The notes below the pieces were generated by a model, which was given only the letters and a program-made list of their open reading frames with translations, was not told the origin of the DNA and did not search any database. From Carnegiea gigantea (lineage: Eukaryota; Streptophyta; Magnoliopsida; Caryophyllales; Cactaceae): DNA of 64,000 bases. Location: contig JAKOGI010001203.1 of the NCBI GenBank assembly GCA_029747015.1, positions 86,001-150,000 of the forward strand, written 5' to 3'. Below are positions 11,771-23,838 of this stretch, piece after piece. The stretch's first letter is position 1. Every line of letters starts with the position of its first letter. The position numbers and the translations under genes are program-made.

Positions 11771-13100
11771 CAAACACTAAAAATAGTGACAGGCCTACTG
11801 GTAATTAAATATATAAATGATCTAATCATACCTTTGTATAATTTTTTAAGGATTGACTTGCCCCTTGAATCTAAGTCAAACTCGCAATTGGAAGCCATTG
11901 TAGTTTTGGCATGCTTAGAACTATTGAGTCCATATGTCTTAAGGAGTTCCTTAATATATTTTCATAGTTGATTAAGAGGCCTTCTTAGCATTTCCTGATT
12001 CGTATAATCCAAGGAAGAAGTTCAATCTCCCATCATACTCATCTCAAATTCCTCACTTGTAACTTTAGAGAATTCTTTGCAAAATGATTCATTAGTAGTA
12101 CTAAATAATATGTCATCAACAAATACTTGCACAAGTCAGAAATCTTTTCCCTTGTTTTAATAAACACGTTTTATTAATTTGTCATCTTTTAAAATCATTT
12201 TCGAGTAAGGACTTACTAAGCCCCTCATACTATGTTCTAGGAGCTTTTTTAAATCCATGGAGGGCTTTGTGCAACTTGAAAATACAATAGTTAGAGTCTT
12301 CAAAACTAAGAGGTTGTTGAATATTAACTTGTTCTTATAAATGTCCATTTAAGGCGCTGTTCTTTTCATTGGTAGATCCCAATTTATCAACGTCAACCCA
12401 CTTTACGAACTTTAATTAAAAAAAATACTAACTTAAACCAACTTCAATCCACTTCAACCCACTTCAACCCACTTCAACCCATTTCAACCTACTATTTTAA
12501 CTAACTTCTACCCATCATATAAAAAATATACCAACTTCAACCGACTTTAACCTACTCCAACTTACTTAAACCTACTTCAACAAAAAAAATACCACTTCAA
12601 CCCATATTAACTAACTTCAACTATTTTCCAACCCCTATTTCCCAACGAAAAGAATAGGCCCTAAGCATATGCATTTTGCATCCATTTGATATAGGTTGAT
12701 GCCCATGAAAGATGCAAATGCAAGTAGCATTCTGATAGCCTCTAATCTAGCTAGAGGGGCAAAGGTCTCGTCATAATTAATACCTTTTTCTTATTAGTAA
12801 CCCTTATCTACAAATCTAGCCTTGTTTCTAACCACATTATCAAATTTAACTAGCTTGTTTCTAAATATCCATTTGGTCCTGATGATTGGATGGTTCTTAA
12901 ATCAGGTGGTTAAGGACTAAACTTGGTTTATTTCAAATTGGTTGAGTTCTTCTTGCATAGCTAGGGTCAAATCAAGGTCTTTAAGAGCTTCTTGAGGGCA
13001 CTTCGATTCTGTAAGAGATATAAATGCAGAGAAAGCACATAAATTTCTCGGGAACCCTTACACTTGAGTTGAGATCTGATATGATGTTGTTCATAAGATT
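11771..13100 (-). pseudogene. Copia reverse transcriptase, decayed and split by a MITE
   Basis: The catalytic palm motif FVDDI is encoded on the minus strand at about 12109-12129, and the upstream KLHKALHGFKKAP-like block (normally KALYGLKQAP) at about 12235-12290. The two aspartates remain, but the ORF is broken by stops. A 309 bp MITE at 12353-12661 separates the N-terminal RT part (12662-13100, including an IVTFK-like block) from the palm. Confidence 0.78.
12353..12661. mobile_element. Harbinger/Tourist-like MITE, 309 bp
   Basis: The left end GGCGCTGTTCTTTTCATTGG is an imperfect inverted repeat of the right end, whose reverse complement is GGGCCTATTCTTTTCGTTGG (16 of 20 positions match). 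The flanks are TAA (12350-12352) and TAA (12662-12664), the 3 bp target duplication of PIF/Harbinger elements. The interior contains about ten degenerate copies of an 11-mer like CACTTCAACCC and no ORF. It interrupts the copia RT sequence, so it is younger than that element. Confidence 0.8.
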
Positions 13101-14005
13101 GTGCGCAAGGAATTTGTAGCAAAGTTCTTACTTCTTGCCTTGCCTCTGGTGTAATGTCTTACCTTGGTTTTGAATTTCTACTGTTTTCAACTCTAGGGGT
13201 CCTAACAGTATCTTCTAATTATTCCAGGTACCTTGAGGTGATTTCTAAGTAGTAGCTCTATTGGATTCAATTCTTTCTTCTTCTTCTTCTTCATCATGAC
13301 CTCTGAGTTTGAGATCTTAAAATGAAGTTGAATTGATGATCCCATCATTGCTTTTATCAAACACCACATAGATGGCTTTTTTAACTACTTTGGTTCTCTT
13401 GTTGCATACTCTATATCCTTTGCTATGATGAGAGTATCCAACGAAGATGCCTTCATTATTTCTTACACCAAAATTGTCAAGATTATCTTTCCCATTGTTG
13501 TGAATGAAACACTTGTTGCCAAACACTTTAAAGTATAAGATCACTTGCTTTTTTTACCTTTGAGGAGCTCTTATGGAGTTCTTTTTAGAACATGTCTGAT
13601 TAAGCATTTGTTGAGAACATAGTTGGCAGTGTTCATAGGTTCAGTTCATCAGCACTTTGGAAATTCATTTTTATACAACATTATTTTGGCCATATCTTCT
13701 AAGGTTCGATTTTTTCTTTCAACTACCCTATTTTGTTGTAAAGTCATTGGCATTGAAAAGTTATGTGATATTCCCATCTAATAATAGAATTCAATAAATT
13801 CTGCTTTGAACTTAGTTCCATTATCACTTCTCACAATTAGGACTGGTAGGCCTTGAGTGTTTTGTACCTATCTATAACACTTAGCAAACACTTTAAAAGT
13901 ATATGTTTTATCGTTTAGGGAGAGCGCACAGGTAAATCTTGAATAATCATCAACAAGAACATGCACATACTACAACCAAGACTTTTCAATCTAATAGGAT
14001 CATAT
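13100..14005 (-). pseudogene. Copia integrase core and C-terminal part, decayed
   Basis: The open piece 13317-13544 (minus) encodes an integrase C-terminal segment with the blocks VFGNKCFIHNNGKDNL and EGIFVGYSHHSKGYRV, which are standard after the copia integrase core. The core lies at about 13545-14005 in broken frames. It sits between the pre-integrase zinc region (right) and RT (left), as in copia. Confidence 0.78.
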
Positions 14006-14009
14006 AAAT

Positions 14010-14294
14010 TCATGTGTAATAATTAAGAGGCCTTGCAGTTGAACCAATTTTCAGAGGCTTAAATGAAGCTCTAACTTGTTTGCCTTCTACACTTGCATTG
14101 CAAACTTGGTCTTTATCATACTTATGCTTAGCAAGACCACTTAATAGATCATACTTAGATAATTTATTAGTAATGTGCATATTAGCATGACCCAATCTTT
14201 TATAGCACAACCATACATTATCATTAATGGATTTAAAACATGCAAGGTTCTTGGAGTTAACATGATTAAGGTTAGTAGGATAAACATTTCTCAC
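14010..14294 (-). pseudogene. Copia gag-pre-integrase / zinc-binding region
   Basis: A 94-codon minus-strand ORF with CYKRLGHANMHITNKLSKYD and a VCNASVEGKQ block corresponds to the HHCC region (usual LWHRRLGHA and CDACxLGKQ). Key residues have changed: the first zinc-binding His is Tyr and the second Cys of the CxxC pair is Ser, so zinc binding is lost. It is directly upstream of integrase on the minus strand. Confidence 0.8.
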
Positions 14295-14760
14295 TCTAGA
14301 TCTTGATAGAGTAATATTTCTAATTGAAAGCTAGAAAAATCATATTAAGCAGAATTAAATGTAACCTCACCCCTTTTATCATATAGTTGAAAAATGCTGA
14401 GCAAATTAAATTTAAACCATCTATAAGTACACATTCTTAATTAAGTTAGAGGGATTTTTACTGACTTTTGCAACTCCAATGATCTTTCCAAACTTTTTAT
14501 CTCCAAAAGTAACTTTTCCTTGACTTGATTCTTTAAGTTTTAAAACACTGTGGCATCACCAATCTTGTCCCTTAAGCATCTACTATTAAGGTGTTATATA
14601 TCATTGTTTGATTTGATCCAGACCTACAAAATAGACATCAAAGGTTTTGATTTCCCTTGATTGAAAACCTGTGCATTGGACTTGTGATGATGTTCAAGGG
14701 CCTTGTACCTTTCGGTGTTCAAAATTGAACATTTCGAATTACATCTAGTGTGATCCTTAA
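14295..14760 (-). pseudogene. Copia aspartic protease region, decayed
   Basis: At 14555-14590 the minus strand encodes LNSRCLRDKIGD, aligning with the copia protease signature LDSGCSRHMTGD. The catalytic Asp is replaced by Asn. The surrounding frame contains stops. Position between gag and the pre-integrase region supports the call. Confidence 0.55.
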
Positions 14761-15840
14761 CATTCACAAAGTTTCTCTGCCACTATCTCTTATTGGAGTT
14801 ACTTTGGCATCCTTTCCTCAACCTTGAACTATCATAATGTTTTTGAAAAATGTTTTCAGTATGCCTTGAACCACTCTGACCTTCATATGGAGTTGGTTCT
14901 TTAGTGAAGAAGTTCTAATATGATTTTCTTTTATTGGTGGGGTTATATCCAAGACCTTCTCTATTGAATGACCCGCTTTGAAATCCAAGTAATATTTGTA
15001 AATGTTTTTGTCCCTTAGTAAGTTTTGAAAGAAATTTCTAAAAAAACCTCACACTAAACTTTAAGCCTACCAATTTGATCTTCAGCCTCATGAAGCCTAT
15101 CATATAGCTCAGACTTGAGTTTGAAAACATACTCATTTTCAGTCCTCAACTTCTATAGTTCATCCTTGACAGTTTCTACCTCTTTCACATAGTCATTCCA
15201 CTTCTGTGAAATTCATCATAGAGTTCTAAAAGCATTTTGTTTTCATCCTTTAAAGACTTGTATTTTGAATAATAATGAGTTCATTCATCCTATGAAATTT
15301 TCTTTTCATAATTCAAAGGTGCAATTTCGTCATTAAGGGACTTAATCTCAGCAAGATACTCTATTTCAACATTTACTCTATGCATGATAATCTCGATGAA
15401 ATCATCTCAAAACACTTTAGAAAATAGAGATTTTGCCAACTGGGTGGAAGTTTCTTCAATTGATTTGAGTACCATTTTGTAGTTCCTTAAGAATTCAAGT
15501 CTGCCTTCTTATTCCTTTCCATTTGCCATGAAGCATAGGTTTGCAACCTCATCCTTTCATCTTTACTTTCCCTGAACTTACTATCACCTCATGCTTCTAT
15601 CATGGCCTTTTTGCCCTATCCCTTGAACTTTTTCTTTTTCGCTTACTTTTTAAAGGACCTGTAATCTTTCATCATATGTCCTAGTGTGCTACAACCAAAC
15701 TAGACAATCATGTTAGTTCTCACGTTCTGAGAGAAGGATTTTATAGCTCTGTTTCTCTTTGAATATGATCCTCTTTGAGGCTTCTTGAAGTTAAAGATTT
15801 TATTTTTTAGTATTTTGTGGAAGCCTTAAGCTAGCAAGAC
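14761..15840 (-). pseudogene. Copia gag C-terminal part with zinc-knuckle remnant
   Basis: On the minus strand, about 15650-15715 translates to FGCSTLGHMMKDYRSFKK, a degenerate CCHC knuckle with the first Cys and the last Cys missing. The rest (14761-15640) is Lys/Glu/Ser-rich and broken, as in the coiled linker between gag and protease of SIRE-like elements. No intact frame. Confidence 0.5.
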
Positions 15841-15843
15841 TAT

Positions 15844-16275
15844 CTAATCCTTTAATGCTTTATATTTTGAGTCACCTTGACTTTCAGGGTCCTTGTCTAA
15901 ATTTTTTAAGGCTACCACTCTATTAGGGGTTTCTTTTTGCATTTCCTGAAGGTGGATCCAATAAGTAAAGAGTTTTCTAATTAGATCCTCTAGCTTCAAG
16001 GTCTTTAAGTTCTGAGCCTCTTCAATGGCCATCGCCTTGACTCTGCATAAATTCCTTGGGAGACTTCTCAACAACTTCATGACCATGTCTTCATTTGAGT
16101 GTACTTTCCAAAGAGGCTTGAGTTTGTTTACAATGTTAGTGAAGTTTATGTGCATCTCCTTGACTATTTCATTTGGAAGCATCTTGAAAAGCTTATATTG
16201 GTGTACATAGATGTTTATCTTTGATTCTCTGACTTGACTTGTGCATTTATATGGGGTAACTAGAGCTTTCCACAA
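15844..16275 (-). pseudogene. Copia gag (UBN2-type) fragment, 143 codons
   Basis: This minus-strand ORF contains TSQVRESKINIYVHQYKLFK and MKLLRSLPRNL, the conserved blocks of plant copia Gag of the UBN2/retrotransposon gag family (usual ESKINxLVHQYELFKM and RKILRSLPxxW). It lies 390 bp inside the primer-binding site, the expected place for gag. The true start would be further right (about 16440), but stops intervene, so this is a truncated remnant. Confidence 0.8.
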
Positions 16276-16667
16276 TCCAATTGATGTTTCACAAGTGGAA
16301 ATTCTATTAAATTCATTAGCATCAAAAGCATAATATAAAGCATTAACTGCTTTGTAATTTTTCTGTACTCTTTGATACTCATTAAGGGTTTGCTAATCAA
16401 AAGGCTTTTCTAGTTGTTCAGTGCCAGATATGTGCCTGATTCAGATATGAGCCCTTATTACTCTGTTTATAGCTCATAGTCTTCATCCATCAACCAAATT
16501 TACCTAAGTCACTTCTGATGACCACAATTAGATTGAGAAAATAAATAAGGTCTAGATAAAAAATAAAGGAGGTCAAGATACAAATCTACCTTGACTGATG
16601 TCATCAATTAATTAGGAAGACATTGATCTTTACACACTTGATGACTAACTCATAAAAGGTGGGAGTA

Positions 16668-16680
16668 GCTCTGACACCAA
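16668..16680 (-). other. Copia primer-binding site (initiator tRNA-Met)
   Basis: The minus strand reads TTGGTGTCAGAGC, one change from the tRNA-iMet-complementary TGGTATCAGAGC. It lies one base inside an LTR terminus ending in ...ACTAACA (minus), which fixes the inner edge of the 5' LTR at 16682. Confidence 0.7.
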
Positions 16681-16681
16681 T

Positions 16682-17300
16682 TGTTAGTCTAAAGCAATTC
16701 TAGTCACCCTGAAGGAGGGTGAATAGTGTGATCATAAATAATCAGAAATACATACCTAATCATAGAATATAACAGATAATAGCAAACTCAAGGATGTTCA
16801 ATAATAAAGTCAAGGACACAGAGCAAATAGATCAAAGGAGTTTAGTAAAAGAGTAATACAGAAAGAAAAGCACATTATGCTTTTTTATAAGCCTCACCAC
16901 TCCAGCTAGACTATGTCCCTGCTTAAGGTTCCATCCTTACAGTTCAACCACCTGTATTAATGTACCTTAGAACTTACACAATTTATAAGAGTCCACCCTA
17001 GGACCTTGACTGCAACACACCCTTAAAGGCCTCTCTCAAGGTAACTTTTCTTATGTCCCCTCTTAGAAAAGATGACGCTATTGGTCAACCCTCTTGCTTA
17101 CAAGCATAATTCTCCCAACTCTCTTGCCCCAAAGGAATCTCAAATGTGTGTATAAAGATTACAAAGATTTAAAGTTGATCAATCAAGACCATAATACACT
17201 TAAGATATGGATTAAGCTCTTTGTGTGTTGTGTACTCTCCATCTTTAGCAAGGTCGGTCTCTGTGTGTGTGTGTGTGTGTGTAGTTGTTAGGTGCTTTAG
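16682..17300 (-). repeat. Copia 5' LTR (right-hand end), approximate outer edge
   Basis: The plus strand begins TGTTAGTCTAAAGC directly outside the PBS, so the minus-strand LTR ends in CA. The outer edge is uncertain; I place it near the (GT)n at 17260-17282 because recognisable LTR-like sequence fades there. No second copy was found at the left end to confirm it. Confidence 0.5.
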
Positions 17301-17829
17301 AAAATTATGTTATATGCTTTCCGACAACTGCTATCAGATGGTTCAAGGGCCTAAGAGGGACTTGAACTGATAAAGCATGCTTGTGCAAGGAATTGTGTTG
17401 CCATGAGGGAAGATCTCATTGGTTTAATAAAAATTAGGTTAAAGCAGCCTCCATTCTTTTTCACTCTCTTCTTGTTCCCTTTGAAGCTAGACCGAGATTC
17501 TCTTTGCCATCTTCCTCTCCTCTTCTTCTTTTATCCTCTTTTCTTCCAGCTTTAGCCGCAACTTATGGATCCTCTCTTTAGCTTTTTCAAATTCCTTAAC
17601 CCTACAGCAGACAACTCCCATAGGTCTAGCAGAGGTGTCGGTATAAATGGAGCTAAAGAAAGAGTGAATGTCTTAATCTACTGCACCCATTCATTACCCA
17701 ATGGGTATAGGTATAGGTATAACTTTATAACACTCGATGGATATGAGTACGAGTATGGGTGTAGTTATTAAAAATGGATATAGGTGAGGGTATGGCTAAG
17801 CCAGCCCCATACCTGCCCGATTCCCCGTC
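17301..17829. other. Unassigned spacer with GGTATA-type short repeats
   Basis: No gene recognised. The part 17695-17770 holds short degenerate repeats of (a)tgggtataggtata / gatatgagtacgagta type. ORFs here (for example 17565-17771) have no recognisable family. Confidence 0.4.
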
Positions 17830-17889
<60 letters not shown>

Positions 17890-17894
17890 CCCCC
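17830..17894. repeat. (AT)n(AC)n(C)n compound microsatellite
   Basis: Alternating AT to about 17853, then AC to about 17887, then eight C. Pure simple sequence. Confidence 0.95.
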
Positions 17895-18035
17895 TAACAT
17901 AGGTTGGTTCAAGTGGTTTGACACTTGTTCCCCTTAAGAAAGACCTCGGGTTCGAGTCTTGTGAATGGACAAAATCTAAAATGGGAGTGCTATATAAAAA
18001 AATGTAAGATCGAAGACCAAAAAAATATATTTATA

Positions 18036-18037
<2 letters not shown>

Positions 18038-18066
<29 letters not shown>

Positions 18067-18160
18067 TTATATATACGTATGTATATGCATATGTATATGC
18101 ATACATATCCATATATATATGGGGGTGTGTGTATATATATATAGACACACACACATATAG

Positions 18161-18192
<32 letters not shown>

Positions 18193-18478
18193 ACACACAC
18201 ATACACATTCATACATACATACAAAGATGTAAACATGCACACATACATATACGTATACATATGGACATATATAAATATAAATATAAATATAAGTGTGGGG
18301 GTGTGTGTGTGTGTATATATATATGTATATGCGTATAGACACGCACACATATATATATACCTATATATTTAAATGTATCTGTGTGTGTATATATATATAT
18401 ACACACAGTACAGACGCATGCATGCATACATATACCTATATGTGTTTGTGTATATACACACACAAACATACATATTAA
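18038..18478. repeat. Compound CA/TA/TACATA microsatellite cluster
   Basis: About 440 bp of interrupted AC, AT, ATAC, ATACAT and GT runs on the plus strand. It yields long overlapping ORFs in many frames on both strands, rich in Cys/Val, Thr/His or Tyr/Ile. All are artefacts of the repeat. It ends where the presumed LINE 5' portion begins. Confidence 0.95.
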
Positions 18479-18754
18479 AAACGAAGCATGTAAAATTTTT
18501 TCTCCTTATTCTCTCTCCAAGGTACTCCTCAACAATGGCAAGAGAGGAAAAAGCAAAAGGCAAACCAATTTTGCATTAAGCACAATAATTGCAGCTCGAT
18601 CAAGGAGTGAAACTAGATCCGATTCATTGAGAGTAACCTCGCGGCCTGCTTTGAAGTGTAAGGGCTCTAAATATAACGGAACAGGAGTGCATATTGAACT
18701 TGGATCGCATAGTAATGGTAATGAGGGTCTATATTTTGGTTAGGGATCTCTGCA
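18479..18754 (+). pseudogene. Presumed 5' part of a LINE (5' UTR and start of ORF1), separated from its 3' part by the tandem array
   Basis: An ATG at 18535 opens a basic stretch (MAREEKAKGK...). The other frame (ORF 18381-18743) stays open to 18743 with a PALKCKGSKYNG segment. It ends at the array boundary, and LINE ORF1 sequence resumes at 60222 on the other side in the same orientation. A Lys/Arg-rich start fits plant LINE ORF1, but there is no diagnostic domain in this short piece. Continuity is inferred from the flanking target-site duplication. Confidence 0.45.
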
Positions 18755-21351
18755 TGTAACGCCCCGAAATTTTTGTTACTTATATTGAATTATGTGCAAT
18801 ATATAAATTATGTATATATTGTACGCATTTTATTTTAGTCACATGTGTGTGCTTTACATTATTATTATTATGTTTTTGGGATTGATTGGAAAATATTACT
18901 CATTTAGTAATTGTGCCCCAAAAAAAAAAAGAAATGGAAGGAAGAGGGGTCAAAAAGGATGGCTTGACCCCAAAAAAAAAAAAAAGAAAATGGGAAGGGG
19001 GGTTTCATTTCACGTGATATTTATCGAAAAGGGGGAGGGGTCTATTTTCTCTCACCATAATACATGCACAGCTAGAGAGGGAAAGAGGGGCAGAGAGGAG
19101 AGAAGAAGAAGAAGAAGAAGAAGAAGAAGAAGAAGAAGAAGAAGATTAGGATTTTTGGTTTTGAAATCCATTCAAGGTGAGTAATTGTTGTTTTCCTCAA
19201 CCTAAAATTGAATAGGGCAAGATGAATTTGATTATTTATGCTTGCAATTGAGAAACCAATTGAGAATTGACACTTTGAATTTAATGTTTTAGGGTTTAGT
19301 AGATTAGAACACTAATTTTAATTGATAGAAACCAACCCGAAAGTTTCATGTTTAATTGTAATTTTTAGATTAATTGGATTTCGTGAATTGATGGTTGTGT
19401 TGTGAATCCATCCAAATACATATTATACTTTGGATTTTTGGGTTGATTGCTTGTATTGGAAAAACAAAATGGAGGAAAACAAGATTAATTTTTGGATTTA
19501 CATAGAACCTAGGTACTTCTTGAATTTTTGTGAATTATTGGCTAAGGAAAATTTTTGTAGGTTCTTCACTATGTGTTGCAATTCTTTGTAAATTTTCATG
19601 AAGTTTTGATGTGTTCTTTATGTGTTATGAATTTTTGATCGAAACTATCCTCTTATGTGGTGTGAAAATTCAGATGATGTTTGAATTACTCTGAATCATT
19701 GGGATGGAGAACAATTGTCAACATTTTATTGTATAATATAAATGTTATTAGGCAATATTAGGTAAATTTTCATGAATTTTGAATGTTTAATTCATGAGTT
19801 ATGAATTTTTGATTAGAACTGTCATGTTTTAATTAATGCCAATTTTGGCTGCTGTTTGAATTTTCTGGTAATTATTCGCTTGGCCTAAAATTCTAGAAAT
19901 TTTAATATAGGTTCTTTATGATATTTATAAGTTTTATGGAAATGTTCATGAATTTTAGGAGTGTGCTTCATGAGTTATGGATTTTTGATTGCAACTATTC
20001 TGTTTTAACATATAACTTCAAGTGTTGTTTCAATTTTTGTGAAGGATTGGCTCATTGGAAAATTTTGAAAATTATATGGTATATTGTTCTTGATATTTGG
20101 TATTTGTATGTAGAGTTTCGTGAATTTTGGATATGCGGTCTTTGCATTATAAATTTCTGAGTAAATTGGCTTATTCAGTGTAATTCCAGGGTGTTTGTAC
20201 GCATAAATTATATATTGATCACGTGTGTGATGGTTTTAGGCGTTGAAACAGCAAGTTATTGTTATGGATTATTGGAAGCTTGTGAAATTGTTTTGGGTGG
20301 AATTAAGCCGTATTTTGATTATATTTTTGTTAACTTTGTGACCTTGAGCTTCTTTGAAAATAAAAAGGTGATTATATGGATTATACAATTTCAATGAGTT
20401 GATTTCCCCTAAACTAAAAAAGCTTGCATTCAGTCAAGAGCATGTGATATGTTATGAAATTAGTTTTGGCATTGGATTTGGACTTTGGATGCGTTATAAA
20501 ATTGGCTTTGGCTTGGATTGGGACTTTGGATATGATATGAAATTAGTTTCGGTTTGGATTTGGACTTAGTTTTGGATTTGAAGAGTCATTCAAGACATTT
20601 ATAAAATTGTGATCGATTTGAACCATATATGTGATCGATAAATACGTTTAAAGAAATATATTATGTGTTTAAAGCACGTATATAGACTTTTGAATGGAAT
20701 ATGCTTTATGTATGCATTAAGTATGGCTACGGGCGGGCCATTAGCATGATTTAGGAGGCTTTGCTTTCTTTTGGACTTCAATGAGGATTAGAAGCCCAAA
20801 GGACATGGTTGGTATGGGACAACCATAATTAGTTTAGTGAATAGACTAACAGTAGAGTTTGTTCAGGGACTTTAGTGAAGACGAGAGTCCTTGAAATGTA
20901 CCTGGTATGAGACAGGTATGACTAAGTTAGTCTAATTGCCTACCTCATAACAAATATATGTGTGATTTTGTGAAGTTCGGGAGCATGTTGGATATGAAAT
21001 ATATGAGTTTATTTCGATTTCTGGAACATAAGCATGTTCTCCTATCGCCTTCTATATGCTATATGATATGTTTTGTCTATATGTCATAAGTTACATGTAT
21101 TATGTGATTATGTGTTAGCTGATTAATGTGTAAAGTGTAAAAATGGGAAAGGTAAAGGTTATTCACTGGGCTTGGAGAGCTCATGACCTGATGGAAACGT
21201 GCCAGGGAAAGCAAGAATGGATGAAGAACACAAGCTAGAACACAAAGATAGCTCATGGCTTGAGAGAACCCGGAAGCTAACTTTAGGGACCTCAAGTGCT
21301 TTCAAATGAATTTGAGTAGTTCTAAACTAGATGATTAGATAAGATACACCA

Positions 21352-22070
21352 CTAATCAACCAGGTTGGCTATCCTAGGATTAAGCCCGCCTAGGTAACGA
21401 ACCATAGTTTGTTCTTCAGGCTCGTGAATGTTACATTTAATGATGAGTTTCTCAAACTCACATGTGTATTCTTCCACATTTATTTTGCCTTGAGTAAGAT
21501 GGTGAAAGAGCATATAGTTGTCTTGGACGTAAGTGGACGACAAGAACGGTGCTTTCATCTTTGATTTCATTTTGTCCCATGTATTGATTTTGCTCTTTCT
21601 CTCCCTAGTCCTCTTAGCATTGAGGTTTGTCCACCATAAGGAGGCATATTTCCTCGGTCTAAGAGCAACCAATTTCACCTTCCGGTCTTCTGGGATATCC
21701 TTATACTCGAAAATCTGTTCAACAGTTTGTAGCCATTCAAGGAACTCATCTGGATGTAGCTTACCCTCAAACTCAGGAATTTTAACTTTGAAATCACTTG
21801 AGTTGAAAGTAGGTCGTGCTTTTCTTCTTGTCCTTTCAAATGGTACATCATCATCAAAGAAAGATAGCGCATTGCGAGCTTCCTCTTCACCTCCATAATT
21901 CGTCCCAATTCATTCACTAACCTCCTGAAGCTTTTGTTTCTGTTTCATATTATCTCCAAGTTGTTTCCTCAAGTACTCATTCTGAGCCTTGAGTTCTTGA
22001 TTGGCAATATTTGCTTGGTCATGGCTTCAAGTTTCTCTTCCACGGTCATGCTAGAACTCATTTTGGAAGT
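21352..22070 (-). pseudogene. Gag remnant (Retrotrans_gag type) of the nested minus-strand element
   Basis: The minus ORF 21352-21678 encodes KLVALRPRKYASLWWTNLNA, then TWDKMKSKMKAPFLSSTY and FHHLTQGKINVEEYTCEFEK, the conserved core of Ty3/gypsy Gag. Upstream, about 21680-21900 in another frame reads IPEFEGKLHPDEFLEWLQTV, the start of the same domain, so a frameshift near 21678 separates them. No zinc knuckle, protease or pol follows. The nearby plus-strand ORF 21533-21898 is its antisense shadow. Confidence 0.75.
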
Positions 22071-22185
22071 TTGGATGGAATGGGTTTGGGTTTGGATTTG
22101 TGTTTGAGTTTAGGATTTCAGAGATGAGCTGGGAAAAGCGTGTGGTAGGTTTCAGGCAAGGATGAACTTGCTCTGATACCAAAAA

Positions 22186-23447
22186 TGATGGAAATGTGCC
22201 AGGGAAAGCAAGAATGGATGAAGAACACAAGCTAAAACACAAAGATAGCTCACGGCTTAAGAGAACCCGGAAGCTAACTTTAGGGACTTCAAGTGCTTTC
22301 AAATGAATTTGAGTAGTTCTAAACTAGATGATTAGATAACATATACCACTAATCACTAGTTTAGGGCCCTTAATCTTGGATTAGGATAAGATACACCACC
22401 TAACCAAGGATTAAGACTCACTTGATCACCACTTTAATCAGCCTAATTAAGGATAAGCAAGTTAAGTATTCAAGGAAACTCAAAGACACAAAGTCTTTCT
22501 CTTAATTCAAAGTTCAAGCGTGTAAGTTACAAAATGAACATCCAAGGCATTTAAAAGCCTTGAGTATACACGAAATGAGCTTTCCTTCTAAGTTAAGAAA
22601 GTCATTAAACTTACTTAAGCTAACTAGTACACGGTTTGAGCTTAATCATGGTTAATCCGAAAGTTTAAGGCACAAAATACATGTTTAAACTTTCAAAGAC
22701 CTTTCCTAAGTATTAAGGAACTTAGGTGACTCATTTTTCTCTCTAGGAAGGTAAACATTACATGGTCTCCACCTCAAAAAGCTGAAGTATGCAAGGCTGC
22801 CATGTGTTATAAGTGTGGCCGGTTCATAGCTTGCAAAATGGCACCTTCATCTTGCTCCACGTGTCTTGCTTGTGTGTGGCTGGGTGGCAGGCTGACTAAG
22901 CACCTCAAAATGACCAACAAGGCAGGCACACATCTCTAGCAAATCCATCTAGGACGGAAAACCACATCGCTAAGTAATCGGGTGTCAAGGTGGCCATTTC
23001 TGCCCGGTATTGTTCTGCTTGGTTAACACTCAAATGCTGAGTAATCTAAGCTTTCCTTACATGGACGGAATCTTTAAAATGTCTAGAATACCCTCCCTTT
23101 TGAATCAAAGCATTTGGACATCATTTGCCCCTTGAAATAGGCTGATTTCCAGAACCGTGTAGTCTCGGGTTCAATCCGGCATAGGATAGAAAATAAGCTG
23201 ATTTAACCAACCAATTGAATTCCAAATCTGATGATTCCTTGTAAGAACACCAAAAAACGAGCACTTAAACTTGGATTAAACTTAAGAAATCAGGTAGCAA
23301 AAACCGGGTGAAAATCCGGATGAATAACCGGGTGCACTAACTTGAATGTTCTTCACCAAATGACTTATGGTCGTGGCTTTGGACCTCATTTCTTGATTGT
23401 TTTGGATCATTTGAATATTAATGGACCTTTTGGATGGACCTCCATTA
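22186..23447 (-). repeat. 5' LTR of the nested minus-strand element
   Basis: Bounded on the left by TGATGGAAATGTGCC next to the PBS and on the right by TCCATTA next to TSD TGACC. Length 1262 bp. It is related to, but clearly diverged and shorter than, the 1721 bp LTRs at 41383 and 44260. Confidence 0.8.
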
Positions 23448-23838
23448 TGACCTCACCATTTTTCAAGTTTGGAAGCAAAAAGGGATCGTAAGAGCATTAA
23501 GAAAGCTAGCCAGCTATGAAACACTTTTAAAGAGCCTAGTTGGGAATGCAGGTCTCATTGTATGTTTATGTTATGGGTTATGTTTAGGGAATACAGTTCT
23601 GAATGTTTTTTTGGGATTACATATGTGTAAGAACATTATGGACATGGTTTAACTATGTATGTAATTCATGTTTTAGATTAACCCTCCCGAACTCTAGTTA
23701 GATTTCGATAAGAGCTTCCGTTGTTGTCACCTATTAAAAGGTTAATTATGGTTAAGAAGTTTAGATAGCCTTGTGGGCGTTCTTAATCGAACATTCACGG
23801 CGCTGACGCGTCCGCCCCCTTTTGGACGAGGCATTACA

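Larger units (their letters stand above)
21189..23447 (-). mobile_element. Nested gag-only LTR retroelement, minus strand, internally deleted
   Basis: The target duplication TGACC (21184-21188 and 23448-23452) brackets the insertion; uninterrupted array units read straight across this point. The right-hand LTR (22186-23447, 1262 bp) is the 5' LTR. A minus-strand PBS TGGTATCAGAGC lies at 22170-22181. The left-hand LTR survives only as 21189-21358, 170 bp matching the start of the right LTR, so a deletion removed the rest together with the PPT. The LTR shares blocks with the element at 41383 (a GGGGCAAATGA-type segment, TGATGGA ends), so both belong to one family. The outermost TG has become TA. 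Confidence 0.82.
18755..23838 (+). repeat. Array LTR 1, interrupted by a nested minus-strand LTR element
   Basis: Starts TGTAACGCCCCG directly after CTGCA and ends GCATTACA before the first PBS. The length is 5084 bp, or 2820 bp after removing the nested element (21189-23447) and one TSD copy. It contains a (GAA)n run at about 19101-19146. It shares subtype markers with LTRs 7 and 8, for example GCCAATTTTGG rather than GCCAATTTTGC. Confidence 0.9.

Noticed and set aside
17925..18563. Dense overlapping ORFs on both strands at 17.9-18.6 kb
   Set aside because: Caused by CA/TA microsatellites; low-complexity translations only.
21533..21898. 121-codon plus-strand ORF in the nested element
   Set aside because: Antisense to the minus-strand Gag remnant, which has recognisable domain motifs.
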